Below, piece by piece: positions 11,203-22,341 of a stretch of 33,750 nt of DNA. Both the position numbers and the translations under genes were made by a program. The notes below the pieces were generated by a model. It worked only from the letters and a program-made list of their open reading frames with translations, was not told where the DNA came from and did not search any database. Where the stretch lies: NCBI GenBank assembly GCA_010015745.1, contig ML978355.1, positions 1-33,750 on the forward strand, in the 5' to 3' direction. Source of the DNA: Setomelanomma holmii. Lineage: Eukaryota; Ascomycota; Dothideomycetes; Pleosporales; Phaeosphaeriaceae. Each line of letters begins with the position of its first letter. Positions within the stretch are counted from its first letter, which is position 1.

Positions 11203-12025
11203 GGTATTCTAGCTCTACTCGCTTCCGGCCGCGGTCTGGTTCCGTGGGCGCAAAACGGCGAAGGGACTCGGTTGATAGGACGGCAGGTAGCTAGTTGTTA
11301 GTAGAGGGAGTCACCGGCGGGGTATCGTAATCCGAGGCATGAAAAGCCTTTAAGCCTGCGCAGAGCCCCAAGCTTGGGCATTCGGCCGCTGCTTCGCCGC
11401 ATGAGTCCGTCCGGTCGTGCGGCTAATACCCCACGGGCAGGCCATGTATAGGGAGTATACGCGCATTGATTGCCTGGCGCGACGGCATGTGCTGCATTGA
11501 GTGCTTGGGTGCTGTCACGCGCTTCGAGCTGCAAACATCGAATCTGGATGCGGGGTGGCTGGATGACGTGCTGTGCGAAGTAACCGAGTGTCCCGTGCAG
11601 CCAGCATCCTGCACGACATCAACACCAACAGGAACAGTCGTGGAGATTGGACTAGCGAAGGACAAAAATCAGACCGGACATCGAACATCATGGGGTGAGG
11701 CAAGAGCTTTATTTAAGGTTGCGCCTGCCCTGCGTCCGCACTCCCCTCACGTACGGGCACACGGATCCGCGTGTGCGCCTCTTCCGCGTCAGGGCAGCAA
11801 CGCAATTGGCTACCGACGACATCAGTTGGAGTTTGGATCTTGCTTGTGAAGAATGTTGTTCATGTGAGACCGATTCCAAGGTCATCTCATGCGCGTTCCG
11901 ATTTCGCCCGTCGTTGGTTTGCAGCTTCCTTGGCGCGCTTCTGGTAGGTGCGGAAGAATTAACTTAAGCAAGGGCGACGATGTAGCCGACCATCAATCTT
12001 CCCACAAGAACACTGGTGAATACCC
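11203..12025. other. Intergenic, no gene seen
   Basis: An 823-bp stretch upstream of isocitrate dehydrogenase and downstream of the secreted-protein gene. Short frames on both strands show no domain, signal peptide or splice pattern I can support. The part next to 11203 presumably carries the idp promoter. Confidence 0.55.
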
Positions 12026-13467
12026 TCACAGCCTAGCACGAAATGTGTGTACTCGTAGCAGATTCGCATCGCCACTTCGTTTCACCACATGCTCTTCCTC
12101 GATGCTCCCCGGTTGGTCCAAAGGCTGCCTAAGATGCACCAGGATGCATGGCTCTCCCTTCTCCGTCTCGCCTTTGAAGACCTGGATCTTATTGATGAAC
12201 ATATTCCCGAGCTCGGCTTTGTGCTGGATGAGGAAGTATGCAAAGCCTTGGATATTTGGTGAGCCTAAGACCAACGTTAGCGCACACATTGTTGTAGTAG
12301 GTCCAGTCCTGCTCCAAGGAAACTACTCACCCAGTATTGCTTTGGTCTCGGGCCAGATCCTCTCGAACGTATGACCTGGCCACTCACTCAGCTCCCAGCT
12401 ATTTGCGTCCAACGCCCTCTTCAGTATTTGCCGTGTTTCTGGATTTGTGATGCGGACAGACATGAAGTATTTCAGGTTGTTGATCGGCCCGCCAGTTGTA
12501 TACGCTTTCCAAGTGATCCAGGCGACATCCGAGAACTGATTCAACTTCGGCAGAAGGTCATCGGACACTTCTGGTCTTCGATCTTTCGCTGCGTACTTTG
12601 GCGACTCGCGGTTGAGTCCGATGATCAAGCCTTGCTCTGGATTGACGGTGAAGGTGTAGGAAGCTCCCGTGGCACGGTATTGCATCCCGTTGACTCCATA
12701 CGACTGCTGGTCTAGAAGCACATTTGTACGAAAATCCTCATGGGCAATGTTGATCATGACGTTCTTGCCGCCCTCATACTCGTCCGTGTACTGACTCTGT
12801 TAGTAAGACGTCACAATTCTAATCACCTAGACAGGGCGTGTACACTGCTGATGCCAAGGTCTTCCAGAGCCCAGCCAACGCCCCATGTTCCGTACAGGTC
12901 ATGGAAGCTCTCGCTGAGCCTCTCGTCCGCAAAGCGATACCAGTGCCATAGCAGAAGATCTTTGACGTCGCTGTATGGGCTCTGTGCAGAGGCGCGTATG
13001 GGCACATATAGCGCACCTGCCTCCTGATCCGTGGTCTGCACTAAAGGTTGAAGTTAACAAACATCACCACTAGAAACCAGGAAGTCCTTACTCGCCCAGC
13101 CGAGAGTGCAGCCTTTAACCCCAGACGTGTCCCACAGCGCATCGCTGGCGGGTTGAGTAGCTGGTTCTGGCCGCGAAAGTACTGGAAGTGGTGGAGGTGG
13201 ACGGGGATTAGGTTTGGGCGGATCAGTACCAGCTGTGCCTACTTCATTGGAGATGCGCAAGTGTGGTGTCTGCTCGCATCCAACCTCAGTACAACTACCC
13301 TCATTAGTTGGCAGGTCGATCGTAGTCTTGACGCGTCAATCGAGGTGAGCAGGAAGGAGCGAGGCAGGCACTTACTTTTGGTACGTCAGATTTCCAACCG
13401 CTAAGATTGGAAGGGCAGCTCGAAGAGCCAACAGCGCAAGCAAAGTGATAGCCCTCATGACGAGCAT
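12026..13467 (-). CDS. Secreted protein of unknown family, five exons
   Basis: I do not recognise the family. Exons on the minus strand: 13467-13376, 13294-13092, 13040-12844, 12790-12331 and 12264-12026, giving 396 aa. The first intron (GTAAGT, AACTAAT, GGTAG) and the last (GTGAGT, GCTAAC, CTTAG) are textbook; the third acceptor could be 6 nt earlier (12796). The N-terminus has a hydrophobic signal sequence (AITLLALLALRAALPILAV), with an alternative Met at 4. A Cys-containing segment and a Pro-rich linker (PKPNPRPPPPLPV) follow, then a long globular part with many aromatics (LLLWHWYRFADERL, GTWGVGWALEDLG, NVMINIAHEDF). That part has no catalytic motif I can name. All junctions keep frame and no lesion is seen, so it is probably functional and extracellular or in the secretory pathway. 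Confidence 0.85.
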
Positions 13468-14208
13468 TGGGATTGGGATAGAGTGGCTATTGTCGAAGTT
13501 TCTGATGTGGCGGCTGGTCGTCCCTTCCTGAAGTAGCGGAGCGTCAAGCGCCTTCCGTTTGCCTTCATTCTCACCCTCGATTCGCGAAGATTACGATAAG
13601 ACTACCCCTCAATGATGGAGCCTCTTCATCGCTTTTCCTGCTTGTCATGAGAGAGCCATCGCTTGGCAGTTTCAGACACTCATGACCGTCCGCGCCGTCA
13701 ATCTCTCCACGCTACCCTGGCTCTGATTCCACCACGAACAGAACACAATAAAGGCAGACCATGCTATCGAGCTTGCCATGACTTTTGTGCTCAAGGACGA
13801 GCGAGGCACTATCGTTCAGTACTAGTTCCTTTAAGTCGTCTGCATGGCTTTGGCGGTAACATCTGAAAGGGCAAACGAACGGTGATGTGGCGCAACGTCT
13901 CGTCTTTTTAGCCGCCAAAAAGAAGCCACACGCAGACGAACTTTATCGTGTATTGTGAAGACAACTGCAACACGCGAGCAATGTATGCCACCCTTCCGAG
14001 CACCACCGCTCAATGACCTTTGACCATTGAGAAATGATTCACTTCACCAACGACCTCACGCTCATACTCACAGCCCACTGAAACTTGCACTGCCCACGCT
14101 CAATCAGCTCCCTTGCCTATATCAACCGTCCATCAATCATGACTACGATGCTCCGACAAGCTATTCAATCGACAATCATCACCTCAACCGCTAGTCAACT
14201 CATCGATC
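13468..14208. other. Divergent intergenic region
   Basis: This 741-bp region separates the secreted-protein gene (-) from the 284-residue gene (+) and must hold both promoters. I see no convincing gene or repeat in it. Confidence 0.55.
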
Positions 14209-15063
14209 ATGACCAAATCCGAGGCCTCCAAGAACCCCAAAGACCAATCCTATCAGCCCAGGAAGCAGCTCAAGATGGCACAGACTCAATTCAAGAAGTA
14301 CAAGGACAAATCAGATAATCCTCTGGATCCCCCAGAGTCACCCGACCAACGACGACGTCCGCTCAAACAAATCCAGTATCGTTCCTACCAGCAAGAGATT
14401 CAGGTATACCACTATCGGGCCAATTTCTTGTCCGTACATCAGCTTCGAGCTTATTGTACCTTGAACGCTGATCGCTATGGCTTTGTGACTACGCTTCTTG
14501 GTCCAGACACAGTCGAAAACAACCACCTGAAGGGCAAAGATGACATTCTCCCTACTGGTAGCATGGAAACTGGTTTTCTAACCGACGTATTCACAAAATG
14601 GCATGGATGCACGTTCGGGATCCGCGTTGATGGCAAGACCATTGAGTGGTTTGTCTTTGACCGGCCTATCCTTGATCGCATCCTGAATCGTTGGTGGTAT
14701 GATGCCGAGCGAAACGAAATTCAAAGGTCGTCGAACCTTCATCCAGAAGACCCACGAAGACTTTTCGATTTTGTGGGGATTAGCACGAAGGGACTGGTAC
14801 AGCGGCGCGTCAAGGGGGCAAATTTTGAGCATAGGATGTGGTGGTACTCGCTCAATCAGGCAGACTATAGGAAGGCGATGGTCAACTTGACGTACAACAA
14901 CTATGCGAGAGATCTGCAGAAGGACCTGGTATCGCCAGCAGAGGAGAAGAATAAGAATAAGAGGGATATGTCGGGGCATGACAGACTAACAGAAGCGGAT
15001 GATGAGGAGATTGATGGAGTTGAGAGGGAGGAAGATGACGACGATGACATGATGGAAATGTAA
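14209..15063 (+). CDS. Hypothetical protein, 284 aa, acidic tail
   Basis: A single-exon frame of 284 codons that I cannot assign to a family. The N-terminal 60 residues are basic and Pro/Gln-rich (QRRRPLKQIQYRSYQQEIQ). A compact-looking middle (about 65-245) is rich in Trp, Tyr and His (KWHGCTFGIRVDGKTIEWF, RWWYDAERNE, HRMWWYSLNQADYRKAM). The tail is strongly acidic (DDEEIDGVEREEDDDDDMM). There is no signal peptide or membrane segment. Another ATG in a different frame lies about 70 nt upstream, so a small upstream frame is possible. It is head-to-head with the secreted-protein gene and tail-to-tail with the carboxypeptidase remnant. Nothing suggests it is broken. Confidence 0.72.
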   Translation: MTKSEASKNPKDQSYQPRKQLKMAQTQFKKYKDKSDNPLDPPESPDQRRRPLKQIQYRSYQQEIQVYHYRANFLSVHQLRAYCTLNADRYGFVTTLLGPDTVENNHLKGKDDILPTGSMETGFLTDVFTKWHGCTFGIRVDGKTIEWFVFDRPILDRILNRWWYDAERNEIQRSSNLHPEDPRRLFDFVGISTKGLVQRRVKGANFEHRMWWYSLNQADYRKAMVNLTYNNYARDLQKDLVSPAEEKNKNKRDMSGHDRLTEADDEEIDGVEREEDDDDDMMEM

Positions 15064-15221
15064 GGCATAAGAGATATAAGATGAGGAAGTTGAGATAATA
15101 AGCAGTGCGGATGCAAACAATGACATTACAGTCAGGAGTTGGACAATTTAGGGCCGTAGACCACATAACACATAATGCATTAATGTGTACTACTCCATCA
15201 TTCTTTCATTCATACACCCAT

Positions 15222-16687
15222 CTACCCCTTCAACCCAATCTCATCCGCCGTCAAAATAAACTCCATAAACCCCGCATTCGTATCCACAATATTCTGCACA
15301 TACTCCTCACTGCTTGGGTAGAAGTTCGTCGGATACCTAAACTCCAGCGTATACCCATACATCTAATTCACCTTATTATTCTTATGCCAGCGGCTAAAGC
15401 TCCAGTCATCGCTCGCGCCAGAAGTGGGATACAAGCCCACTGCTTGCGGCGGCACATATGCGCGGCCCGCGGTCGCATTCATGGCTGCGTTGGTGCGGTT
15501 CGCTTGGATCCGGATGTTGTCCCAGTCTTGTTGGTCGATGAATTCCTTGTACAGTGGGTCTCCGACCACGCCGCGCTTGCCATCGTAGGCTGGATTGAAC
15601 AGGTTTTGCTTTGGATCGTGTGATTGATCCACGTCGTCGCCCCAGAAGTAGAGTAGCGTGCCGGCGGCGGAGTGCACGTCGATGAACCAGCGGATATTGG
15701 GGAAGGCGTCGTAGATCCAGGCCATGTTATTGGTTTCGGGCTCGGAGAAGGGACCCGTGTCGTAGAAGGCTTGGCTGGAGGCGTTGGTGGAGGCGGGGCT
15801 GACGGATGGGTCGAAGTAGCGTGTGAAGTTCCACATGAAGTCGAAGTTGCGGTTTAGGTGTACGCCGACGGATAAAGGCTCGTTGGGACGCGCGCTGGCG
15901 GGGTTGCGGTTCTTGCGCCAGAGATTGCTGTTGGCTTGGTCGTGGCGCACGCCGACGGGGTTAGTCATGGGGATGAAGACGATTCCGGCACCAAGGGTCT
16001 TCTTGACGTCTTGGTTGGAGTAGGTCTTGTTTCCACAGGTGAGGCCGCTCCTGTGCTCATTCGCATAGAGCAGGTCCGAAATGAAGTAGATCAGATTGTC
16101 GGGACCGCCGCGCTCGCGGGCGTGGATACCAGAGGTGAAGTAAATATACTGCTTGTCTTTTTGATCTTCTCGGCTTTGTTGGCAACTCCTCCAAGGATTT
16201 TATTTCCTTCGAAAGTCTTATAGGGTGCCGTGAAGAGCTCCAACCCATACTCTTTCTCCAAGCCTTTCATGGTGGTGTACACCTCATTGGTATTGAAGAT
16301 GCCAGCGCTCTGAATTGCAGCATACTCATTTGGTTTTCTAGTTCCCAGCCCACGCGGCGCCTTCTTGCCACCCTCAAAGCGATCGCCTTTCCCAATGGGC
16401 GCGGTAGAAGTCTGTCGCTTGTTCAGGTTGTCGAGAGTTTCCACGCGCACCACTGACGAATCCAGGCTTCTCTTCAAGTAATGTAATTCCCTCTCGGAGA
16501 CCACGGCGTGCAACTTGTGCTCGTCACCCGCTGACATGACCACCGGGCGGCAGCCATAGTCGATGTCGCTGTTAGCCGAGATGAAGTCTTAGAGATGATT
16601 CTTCTCCTTTGCAAAAAAAGAAACACTCAAGACATCGGACGCGAGAGCAGCGCCGGGCAGCAAACCCAGAAGCGCAGAAAATTTCAT
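15222..16687 (-). pseudogene. M14 zinc carboxypeptidase, disabled
   Basis: This is a remnant of a secreted metallocarboxypeptidase. An N-terminal signal sequence (MKFSALLGLLPGAALA) is followed by a propeptide-like stretch, then GIHARERGG with the zinc ligands His and Glu, NRNFDFMW, FIDVHSAAG with the third zinc ligand, and YTLEFR with the catalytic Glu. Three lesions are visible: an in-frame TAA at codon 33 (16591-16589); a one-base frameshift near 16163-16168, where adding one base joins the upstream frame to the zinc-binding frame; and an in-frame TAG at 15365-15363, just before the YTLEF block. Homology continues to a stop at 15222. A 39-nt intron with a poor donor could remove the first stop, but no intron fixes the other two. 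If the stop codons were originally Gln, both changes are C-to-T in CpA. Confidence 0.9.
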
Positions 16688-17232
16688 GGCGAGTGGTGAC
16701 GAGGGCGAATTGAAAGCTGGTCGTGCCACTTCGTAAGTCAACCATGGCATCCTACTTATTTATCCTCGTCTTGCAAATCGCCTTCGTGCCTGAGATTGAC
16801 AAGAACGGACATTGGTTGGTGCATTCTTGACCACCTTCTAGAATAGGAAATGTGCATCCTTCTCCTAAGACACGAGCATTCTTGGCCTGCGCACTTGCCC
16901 AACGATTCAGAGCAAGTCGTAAGCTGTTATCTGGCGCCGCAATCCGAACTTAATTCAACTTGCAAGGATATGATTTTGCTCCACAAGGTACAAAGATTCC
17001 GACGTGCTGGTTTGTGGTATTACCGACGTGATGAATGTTGTTGCCAAGGCGCCAAGGATTGTATGTGTATCGCTCACGGCGGGTCGAGTGATCTGGATAG
17101 TCGATGTGTCTTGGCGGCGTCGAACGTCAAGAAACTGATATCGACTGCTGTTGCGTTGCCTCCTTGAATACATACCAACATGCAGCTGGTGACCCCAACG
17201 CTCTTCCTAAGAACCACAAGGGAAAGAGGGTA
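16688..17232. other. Intergenic, no gene seen
   Basis: A 545-bp stretch between two minus-strand pseudogenes. It corresponds to the former promoter of the carboxypeptidase and the 3' flank of the HET gene. No supported feature. Confidence 0.55.
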
Positions 17233-19146
17233 TTATCGAATAAAGAATGTTGTAGAGTCCATCAGATCTTTACAATACAGCTCATCTACCATCTTGCCGT
17301 CCATAACCCCACCAATGTATGCGGCTCCAATGAGCGAATATGCTTGCTGTTGGCCTTCAATTCTCGTTATGGATCGCAGAACAAATGCCGCCGGTGATCC
17401 AAAGATGATGGCAATGATATCGCCTTCGCATGCCGACGGTATACAAGTGCCCACGAATCCGCTCTTGGTCGTAAAGAATGACTTCAAGCCGATGCAGGAT
17501 CTGAGGGAGATCTTGAAGGCAGGTCGGTCGCGATTGTCCGAATGTATTCCAGCCATATGATCCTCGTATGCAATACCACTACGGTTCAAGAAACTCAGAT
17601 ATGTCTCTTCGTATGATCCTGGCGCCTCCTCGTGGGCATTGAACTTGTTCGTGTTGGAAACGAGTATGCGCCAGAGCGGTCCGCTTTCCCTGAACCTCTG
17701 CATGTGAGAAACAATGACGGTACTGAATAGGCAGGGACGTCGCATCGCGTCGTGTGTCGCAGCTTCCATTTCTGGTAGACTGTCAATAACAGCATCGATC
17801 GACGAGCCGAATGGTACAATGTTGTCAATCGTGTTAACGACAAGTCCTTCGACTTGTTGTGTAAGGCGATCTTCGAGCACCTTGCCGTTCTTCGCGTCTT
17901 GTCCAACGCCCGAAGCGCTCATGGTGGTTGGCGGACGGAAGGCCATACTGGTCGGGTGCGCAGCTTTGCCAGCAATCTGGCGGGAGAAGTCCGGAACCCA
18001 GGATGAAAGATAGCGCCGGTCATTATTCGAAGGGAATGAAGGGAATGAAGGGATTGCCGGTACAGCTGATGTAGCGCCTGGGAGGAAAAGTCCGGAGAGA
18101 AAATCTAGGCCCTCGCCTTTGGAGAAGAAGTGTGCCATTGCATCAGCGTACACCTCAGAGCAGTCTCTACGATAGTCTACATTGATAACGAAACACTTGG
18201 TGGGATCCGTGGAATCACCATCCAGGAGACCAAGCAATCCGTAGATTCTGTCTCGCGGGTCAGTCGCTTCAGAAGCGCGAGAAATCATCAGAAGCCTCCG
18301 ATGGTTCTCTCCACCTCGCGTTTGGATTGTTTGCCGCAGACTGTTTAGGATGTCGAGTTTTGTTAAGCTAAGACGCTCAGTCCTGGGGCCGGCATCCGAA
18401 TCATCACTTCCAGCATCAAATGTTTGTGGACGTATTCCTAGAGGCGCTAGGAGGTCGTCAGCTATCAGGTTCCATGCCGCAAAGAATGTAGACCACGGCG
18501 CATGTTTCCAGCCACAGATCACAATTGGGTCGTTCCTAGCCATAGCTAGCTCTTGTAAGATCCAAACGCGATTAAACCAAGCACGGCGGTCTACTAAAGT
18601 AAGAAAGAAACTGCCACTATGTTAGAGAAGATCAAAATGCGGCCCCTCATTACTCCGTTGTTCGGCGAGCCAAATCCAGCTTGACTTGTCGGCGATGACC
18701 GGCAAGGCATCGAACGTGAGATCACTTTCTTCGTCTCCTTCTCCCAGCCAGATGATGACCTGCGCAGCTGAAGCGTATATGTCTCGCATCATGGATAATT
18801 GTTGATTGCGCTCATCTACATCTTTCTGGTTGATACAGATAGCGTCAACCCAAAGGTGCATCGATGCACTGCCTGTTGGTAGCCGGACGTGTCGCAATGC
18901 CGAGAAAAGATTTGGCGTCACGGCACATCTGTAACCGTTGAGGTTGATGCTAGGACTCTCAGGCGCTGAGTTCGCTGCTTCAGCCCATACTTAGGATAAA
19001 GCGTCATATGTGGTGTTGCCTGCAATGGAAATCGTAGACAGATTGCACTTGAGCGGCGCGTCGCGCTCGCCAGACGCAAGTGTCAGGATGCGGATTTGAC
19101 GAAGCTCTGGCTTCAGAGCCTCGTAACAAAGAGCTTTATGAGACAT
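17233..19146 (-). pseudogene. HET-domain (heterokaryon incompatibility) protein, disabled
   Basis: One continuous 638-codon frame reads through HET-domain signatures: YDALS-x-VWAEA (normally ALSYVWG), then HLWVDAICINQKDVDERNQQ, QVIIWLGEGD, AWFNRVWILQELAMA and ASEATDPRDRIYGLLGL. The C-terminal region (LIGAAYIGGVMDG) also fits HET proteins. Two TAA codons interrupt it: codon 52 (18993-18991), exactly at the Tyr of the ALSYVW motif, and codon 175 (18624-18622). The second could be removed by a 75-nt intron (18685-18611, GTCAAG, CTAAC, GGCAG). The first cannot be spliced out without losing the motif. HET proteins mediate programmed cell death on non-self recognition; this copy should not make a full protein. 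A shorter product starting at a downstream Met would lack the beginning of the HET domain. Confidence 0.87.
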
Positions 19147-20097
19147 TCTTAGACATGAAAAAGATCAGTTGGCCGCGAGATCTGGAACTGACGTGCTAAA
19201 GGTCTGTAAGGAAGAGCAAGCTGAGTGATCGAGTAGCGCGCACGGCGCGTTATTCTTCGGGATAGTGTGCTGACTAAGCTGCGCTAAACCTTCTTCGTGA
19301 CTTTCTTCTTCGAACGCGTCTTGCTTCGTCTTCCTCGCAAGGCATTTGCCATTGACTACCCGACTCAACTCAAGCATCAGACAGTCAGCTCTCTGTCTTT
19401 GTAGGATGAACCGGCCCTTGCAGGTCCCCACAGTCACTGCTAAAGACGTTCGTTGAGTCGTACAATACACACATTCATCTAGCTGATTGAATCAGAATAA
19501 GAACGATTTAAATTGGTCACTACGACCACTGTGTCTTCTCAACCGATTTTGTACCCGGAAGCTGACAGCCTCTAAGCTGGGCCAGATGCGGTCGGACTTC
19601 ACGGACTGTACTATGCTGCCCGCATGGTGTGGCTGTATGTACCCGGGTACACTCGTAGATGCGGCTTAGTACCAAGGCCAGCGGACAGTTAGATCCAGTC
19701 CTCGAGCGATGACGCAGACATGGTCTTTTCACTAGTCAAGGGATTCTTTGAAGTCATACAAGAAACCGTTACTCTAGCGCAAGGTTAGTACACGCAATCC
19801 TACGGTGACATTCCAAAATTGGAGTGCGGCGAAACTTCCGGCAGCAAATGCGCATGCCAACTTACCGGAATTAGAATGGGCCTTTCCGAATCAAGCAATC
19901 AGCTCTTCCAGTATTGCAATAGAATCATGCATCTACGGTACTGCAGCTGGGCAAAAGAACCCATTGGACGCCTCCAATCACGCCAGTCGGAAATATGGTA
20001 CGGGAATACCTGATACATTGCTGCTGGCATTGCCCCAGCCTCAAAGCTCCCGAGGTCTTTCGTTCCGCGTCGCTCGTTCTTTTGGGCTCTCATCGTC
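19147..20097. other. Intergenic, no gene seen
   Basis: A 951-bp stretch between the HET remnant (-) and the PAN-like gene (+). The small frames on either strand, including one at 19805-20101, show no domain or codon pattern I can support. It should contain the promoter of the gene starting at 20098. Confidence 0.5.
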
Positions 20098-20775
20098 ATG
20101 ATGATCGTTCGTGCCTCTCAATCGTCCTTATACGGATTGCTTTTCCTACTATGCCAGCTTCCATTGACTTTCGCCTTGGCTATATTGTCTCGAAGCCTCG
20201 ATGAACGCAATGCGAAGTCGGACTGTAAAGATGTGGACGTGGCCATTGTCAACAATGTTCTATCCCAATACTCGAAGTCCGCCTGGTCCATATGTTCTAA
20301 GATTCTGAGAATCCCCGCACCGACCACACTTCGGCAGACTAGCGTCATCGACAGAACGGTCCAAGTCACCTCGTTCCTCTACTCCACTGTCACTTCCGCA
20401 GCGATCTCTGTCGCTCCCGTGCCGGTCTCTACCGTGGTCGTTCCACAACAGGTGTCATGCACACAAAAGCAGAAGAAAGTAGGATATCCATCCTGCGCCT
20501 ACAACAGATACTATCGAGCGGTAAACGGTGTGAGCGGGGATCCAGGCGCAAATAATGACTTCGCCGTCGGACTCCAGCAGTGCGAGGCTGCTTGCACGTC
20601 TGACCATCGATGCAAGTTCTTCTATTACGATGCATATGATCCGGATCAGGCCAGAGGCTACAGTGGTGGCGAGTGCGACTTGATGACCAACCGTACGGTT
20701 CGTCGTATGTACAATGCAATCTTCCAACAAGACTCGGTGCAGGGTACCAAAAGAACTAGAATACAATTTCAATAA
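20098..20775 (+). CDS. Secreted PAN/apple-like cysteine-containing protein
   Basis: A 225-residue single-exon protein. A hydrophobic signal or anchor segment (SLYGLLFLLCQLPLTFALAIL) sits at the N-terminus after MMIVRASQS. The middle is Ser/Thr/Val-rich without strong features. From about residue 120 a cysteine-rich block (SCTQKQKKVGYPSCAYNRYY) leads into QQCEAACTSDHRCKFFYYD and GGECDLM. The CxxxCxxxxxCxxF spacing plus a late Cys resembles the PAN/apple fold seen in fungal secreted proteins, which bind proteins or carbohydrates. The assignment is from pattern only. No internal stop or frameshift is seen, unlike its neighbours on both sides, so it is called intact. The second Met is one codon downstream. 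Confidence 0.7.
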   Translation: MMIVRASQSSLYGLLFLLCQLPLTFALAILSRSLDERNAKSDCKDVDVAIVNNVLSQYSKSAWSICSKILRIPAPTTLRQTSVIDRTVQVTSFLYSTVTSAAISVAPVPVSTVVVPQQVSCTQKQKKVGYPSCAYNRYYRAVNGVSGDPGANNDFAVGLQQCEAACTSDHRCKFFYYDAYDPDQARGYSGGECDLMTNRTVRRMYNAIFQQDSVQGTKRTRIQFQ

Positions 20776-21616
20776 GTAAACTATACTGGTGTCAAGACTG
20801 GCACCGAGCCTGTACCGCGCTTTTCCATCTCTGGTGAAACGCAGCTAAAAGCCCTCGCCTACATCAATCAAGCTGTCCAAACATCTGTGAAGTAGTGAAG
20901 GCCTCTTGGCCTCTGTACTCTACATACAATTTTAAGCCCAAAGTTGCTCGTATACCTTCGCGCAGTCCCGAATAAGACGGTCTATTGAGTAATGTCATCG
21001 TATTCTACGGGTGCTGATTACGTGCAGTACAGTCTCTTTGCGAATGATCTGGAGAAGATGTGATCGGGGTCGCCGATCGTTGCCCTTCGGCTAAAAAGCA
21101 CGCTGAACCATCTTCGTTTCTTTCTCATGTAGACCCGCGCTTAGCATCATTCTCCTCGCAACCTTACTACATGTCCTCATCTAACAATTCAGACCTGTCT
21201 AGTGAACAGAAAGCTGACTCTTCTCGCAATGGAGGGAAGCCACGGCTGACTCAGCATAGTCAAGACCGGGCAGCTACGCTGAGTTGTACTGTTTATGTCT
21301 TCGAACTGGCTAATTGAAGGATGACGAGAACGACTTCGACTGGTCACATCTACGACTGCAATGATCCACCCAATCTGCTCCACTCAGACCGAGAACTAAG
21401 AGTCATGATAGGCCGACAAGAGCTATGGGCTTACGAAAGCCGTTCATTGGCTACTTACGAAGCAATGGTGTCTTTTGTAGACTGCAACCTCAAAGTACAA
21501 ATAGCAAAGCACGAAAGCGAAAGCACATCCATGAGCCGAAATAGTATTTCGTTCGAGAACAAAATCAGTGTCTTTCATCGCGCATCAACCACATTCCACA
21601 CGATCAATCCATCCAA
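20776..21616. other. Intergenic, no gene seen
   Basis: An 841-bp stretch between the PAN-like gene and the FMN-binding remnant, both on the plus strand. The short frames at 21060-21317 and 21321-21683 look random in composition. No repeat or RNA gene recognised. Confidence 0.5.
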
Positions 21617-22341
21617 ATGTCCCCTCCTCCATCCAATTGCATCTCCCCACCCATCTTCTACTGGGGCACACCAGTCGTCCTAATAACCACTATCAACTCC
21701 CGACTCCACCACCAACATCGCGCCCATGTCCTCGGCCTGGTGGCTCGGCAACCACTGCATGCTCGGGCTAGCCGCCACCTTACAAACCACGCTCAATCTC
21801 CTGCGGACGAAACAATGCGTCCTAAACCTCGCTTCCGACAACATGGCCAGTGCCGTAAATGTGTTGGCGAAAACAACGGGCTCAAAGGAGGTACAGTCGG
21901 CCGGTGAGCAGAACGGATCATTGTGGTTCAAGAGAAGGAATGGGTACGAACATGTGTCAGACAAATTCACCCATTCGGGTCTCAAACCAATTCACTCCTC
22001 CCTCATCCGACCGTCTCGCATCGCAGATTGTCCAGCGCAAATGGAAGCCGAATCCATCGCCGTGCACGAGATGCAGCAAGACGTTAGCTCGGGAGCGTTG
22101 ATGGCGCTCGAAGTCAAGATTGTGCGCACGCATGTACATGACGCGATTCGTATGGCAGGGTATGAGAATCGCATTGATCCGGATAAGTGGCGGCCCTTGA
22201 TTATGAGTTTTCAGGAGTTGTATGGGTTGGGGGAAAAGGTGGGGAAGTCCGAGGTTGGCGGAAATTAGGGAGGAGGAGTATAGGGGGTTGGCGAATCCGG
22301 TGGAGTGTGAGGAGGGAGGGAAAGTTAGGAGCTTGAATTGA
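21617..22341 (+). pseudogene. FMN-binding split-barrel (flavin reductase-like) protein, disabled
   Basis: The protein reads through three frames. The first (from ATG 21617) gives PPIFYWGTPVVLITTIN. One surplus base near 21697-21701 then shifts to the frame of TTNIAPMSSAWWLGNHCMLG, QTTLNLLRTKQCVLNLASD, VNVLAKTTGSKEV, NRIDPDKWRPLIMSFQELYG. A second surplus base near 22254-22260 shifts to AEIREEEYRGLANPVE, which ends at 22341. The blocks match the flavin reductase-like family (FMN-binding split barrel), known for flavin reduction or FMN binding. Neither shift has GT-AG boundaries around it, so introns do not explain them. The middle frame alone (21726-22268) would lack the first barrel strands. 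Two true frameshifts are likelier than two read errors, because the window has other long clean genes. Confidence 0.85.

Noticed and set aside
12797..12843. Intron 3 of the secreted-protein gene ending at AACAG
   Set aside because: In frame, but the AG lies only a few bases after the branch CTAAC; the next CAG (acceptor at 12791) is more likely. The difference is two residues.
15936..16223. Plus-strand frames across the carboxypeptidase
   Set aside because: Antisense to clear M14 homology with zinc-ligand motifs.
18611..18685. Possible 75-nt intron that would remove the second HET stop
   Set aside because: Plausible (GTCAAG, CTAAC, GGCAG) but it does not rescue the stop at codon 52, so the pseudogene call stands.
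19165..19470. 101-codon minus-strand frame
   Set aside because: Random composition, no domain, no signal or splice support, next to a dead gene.
19805..20101. 98-codon plus-strand frame overlapping the PAN-like gene start
   Set aside because: No recognisable features. The PAN-like gene has its own signal sequence and start at 20098.
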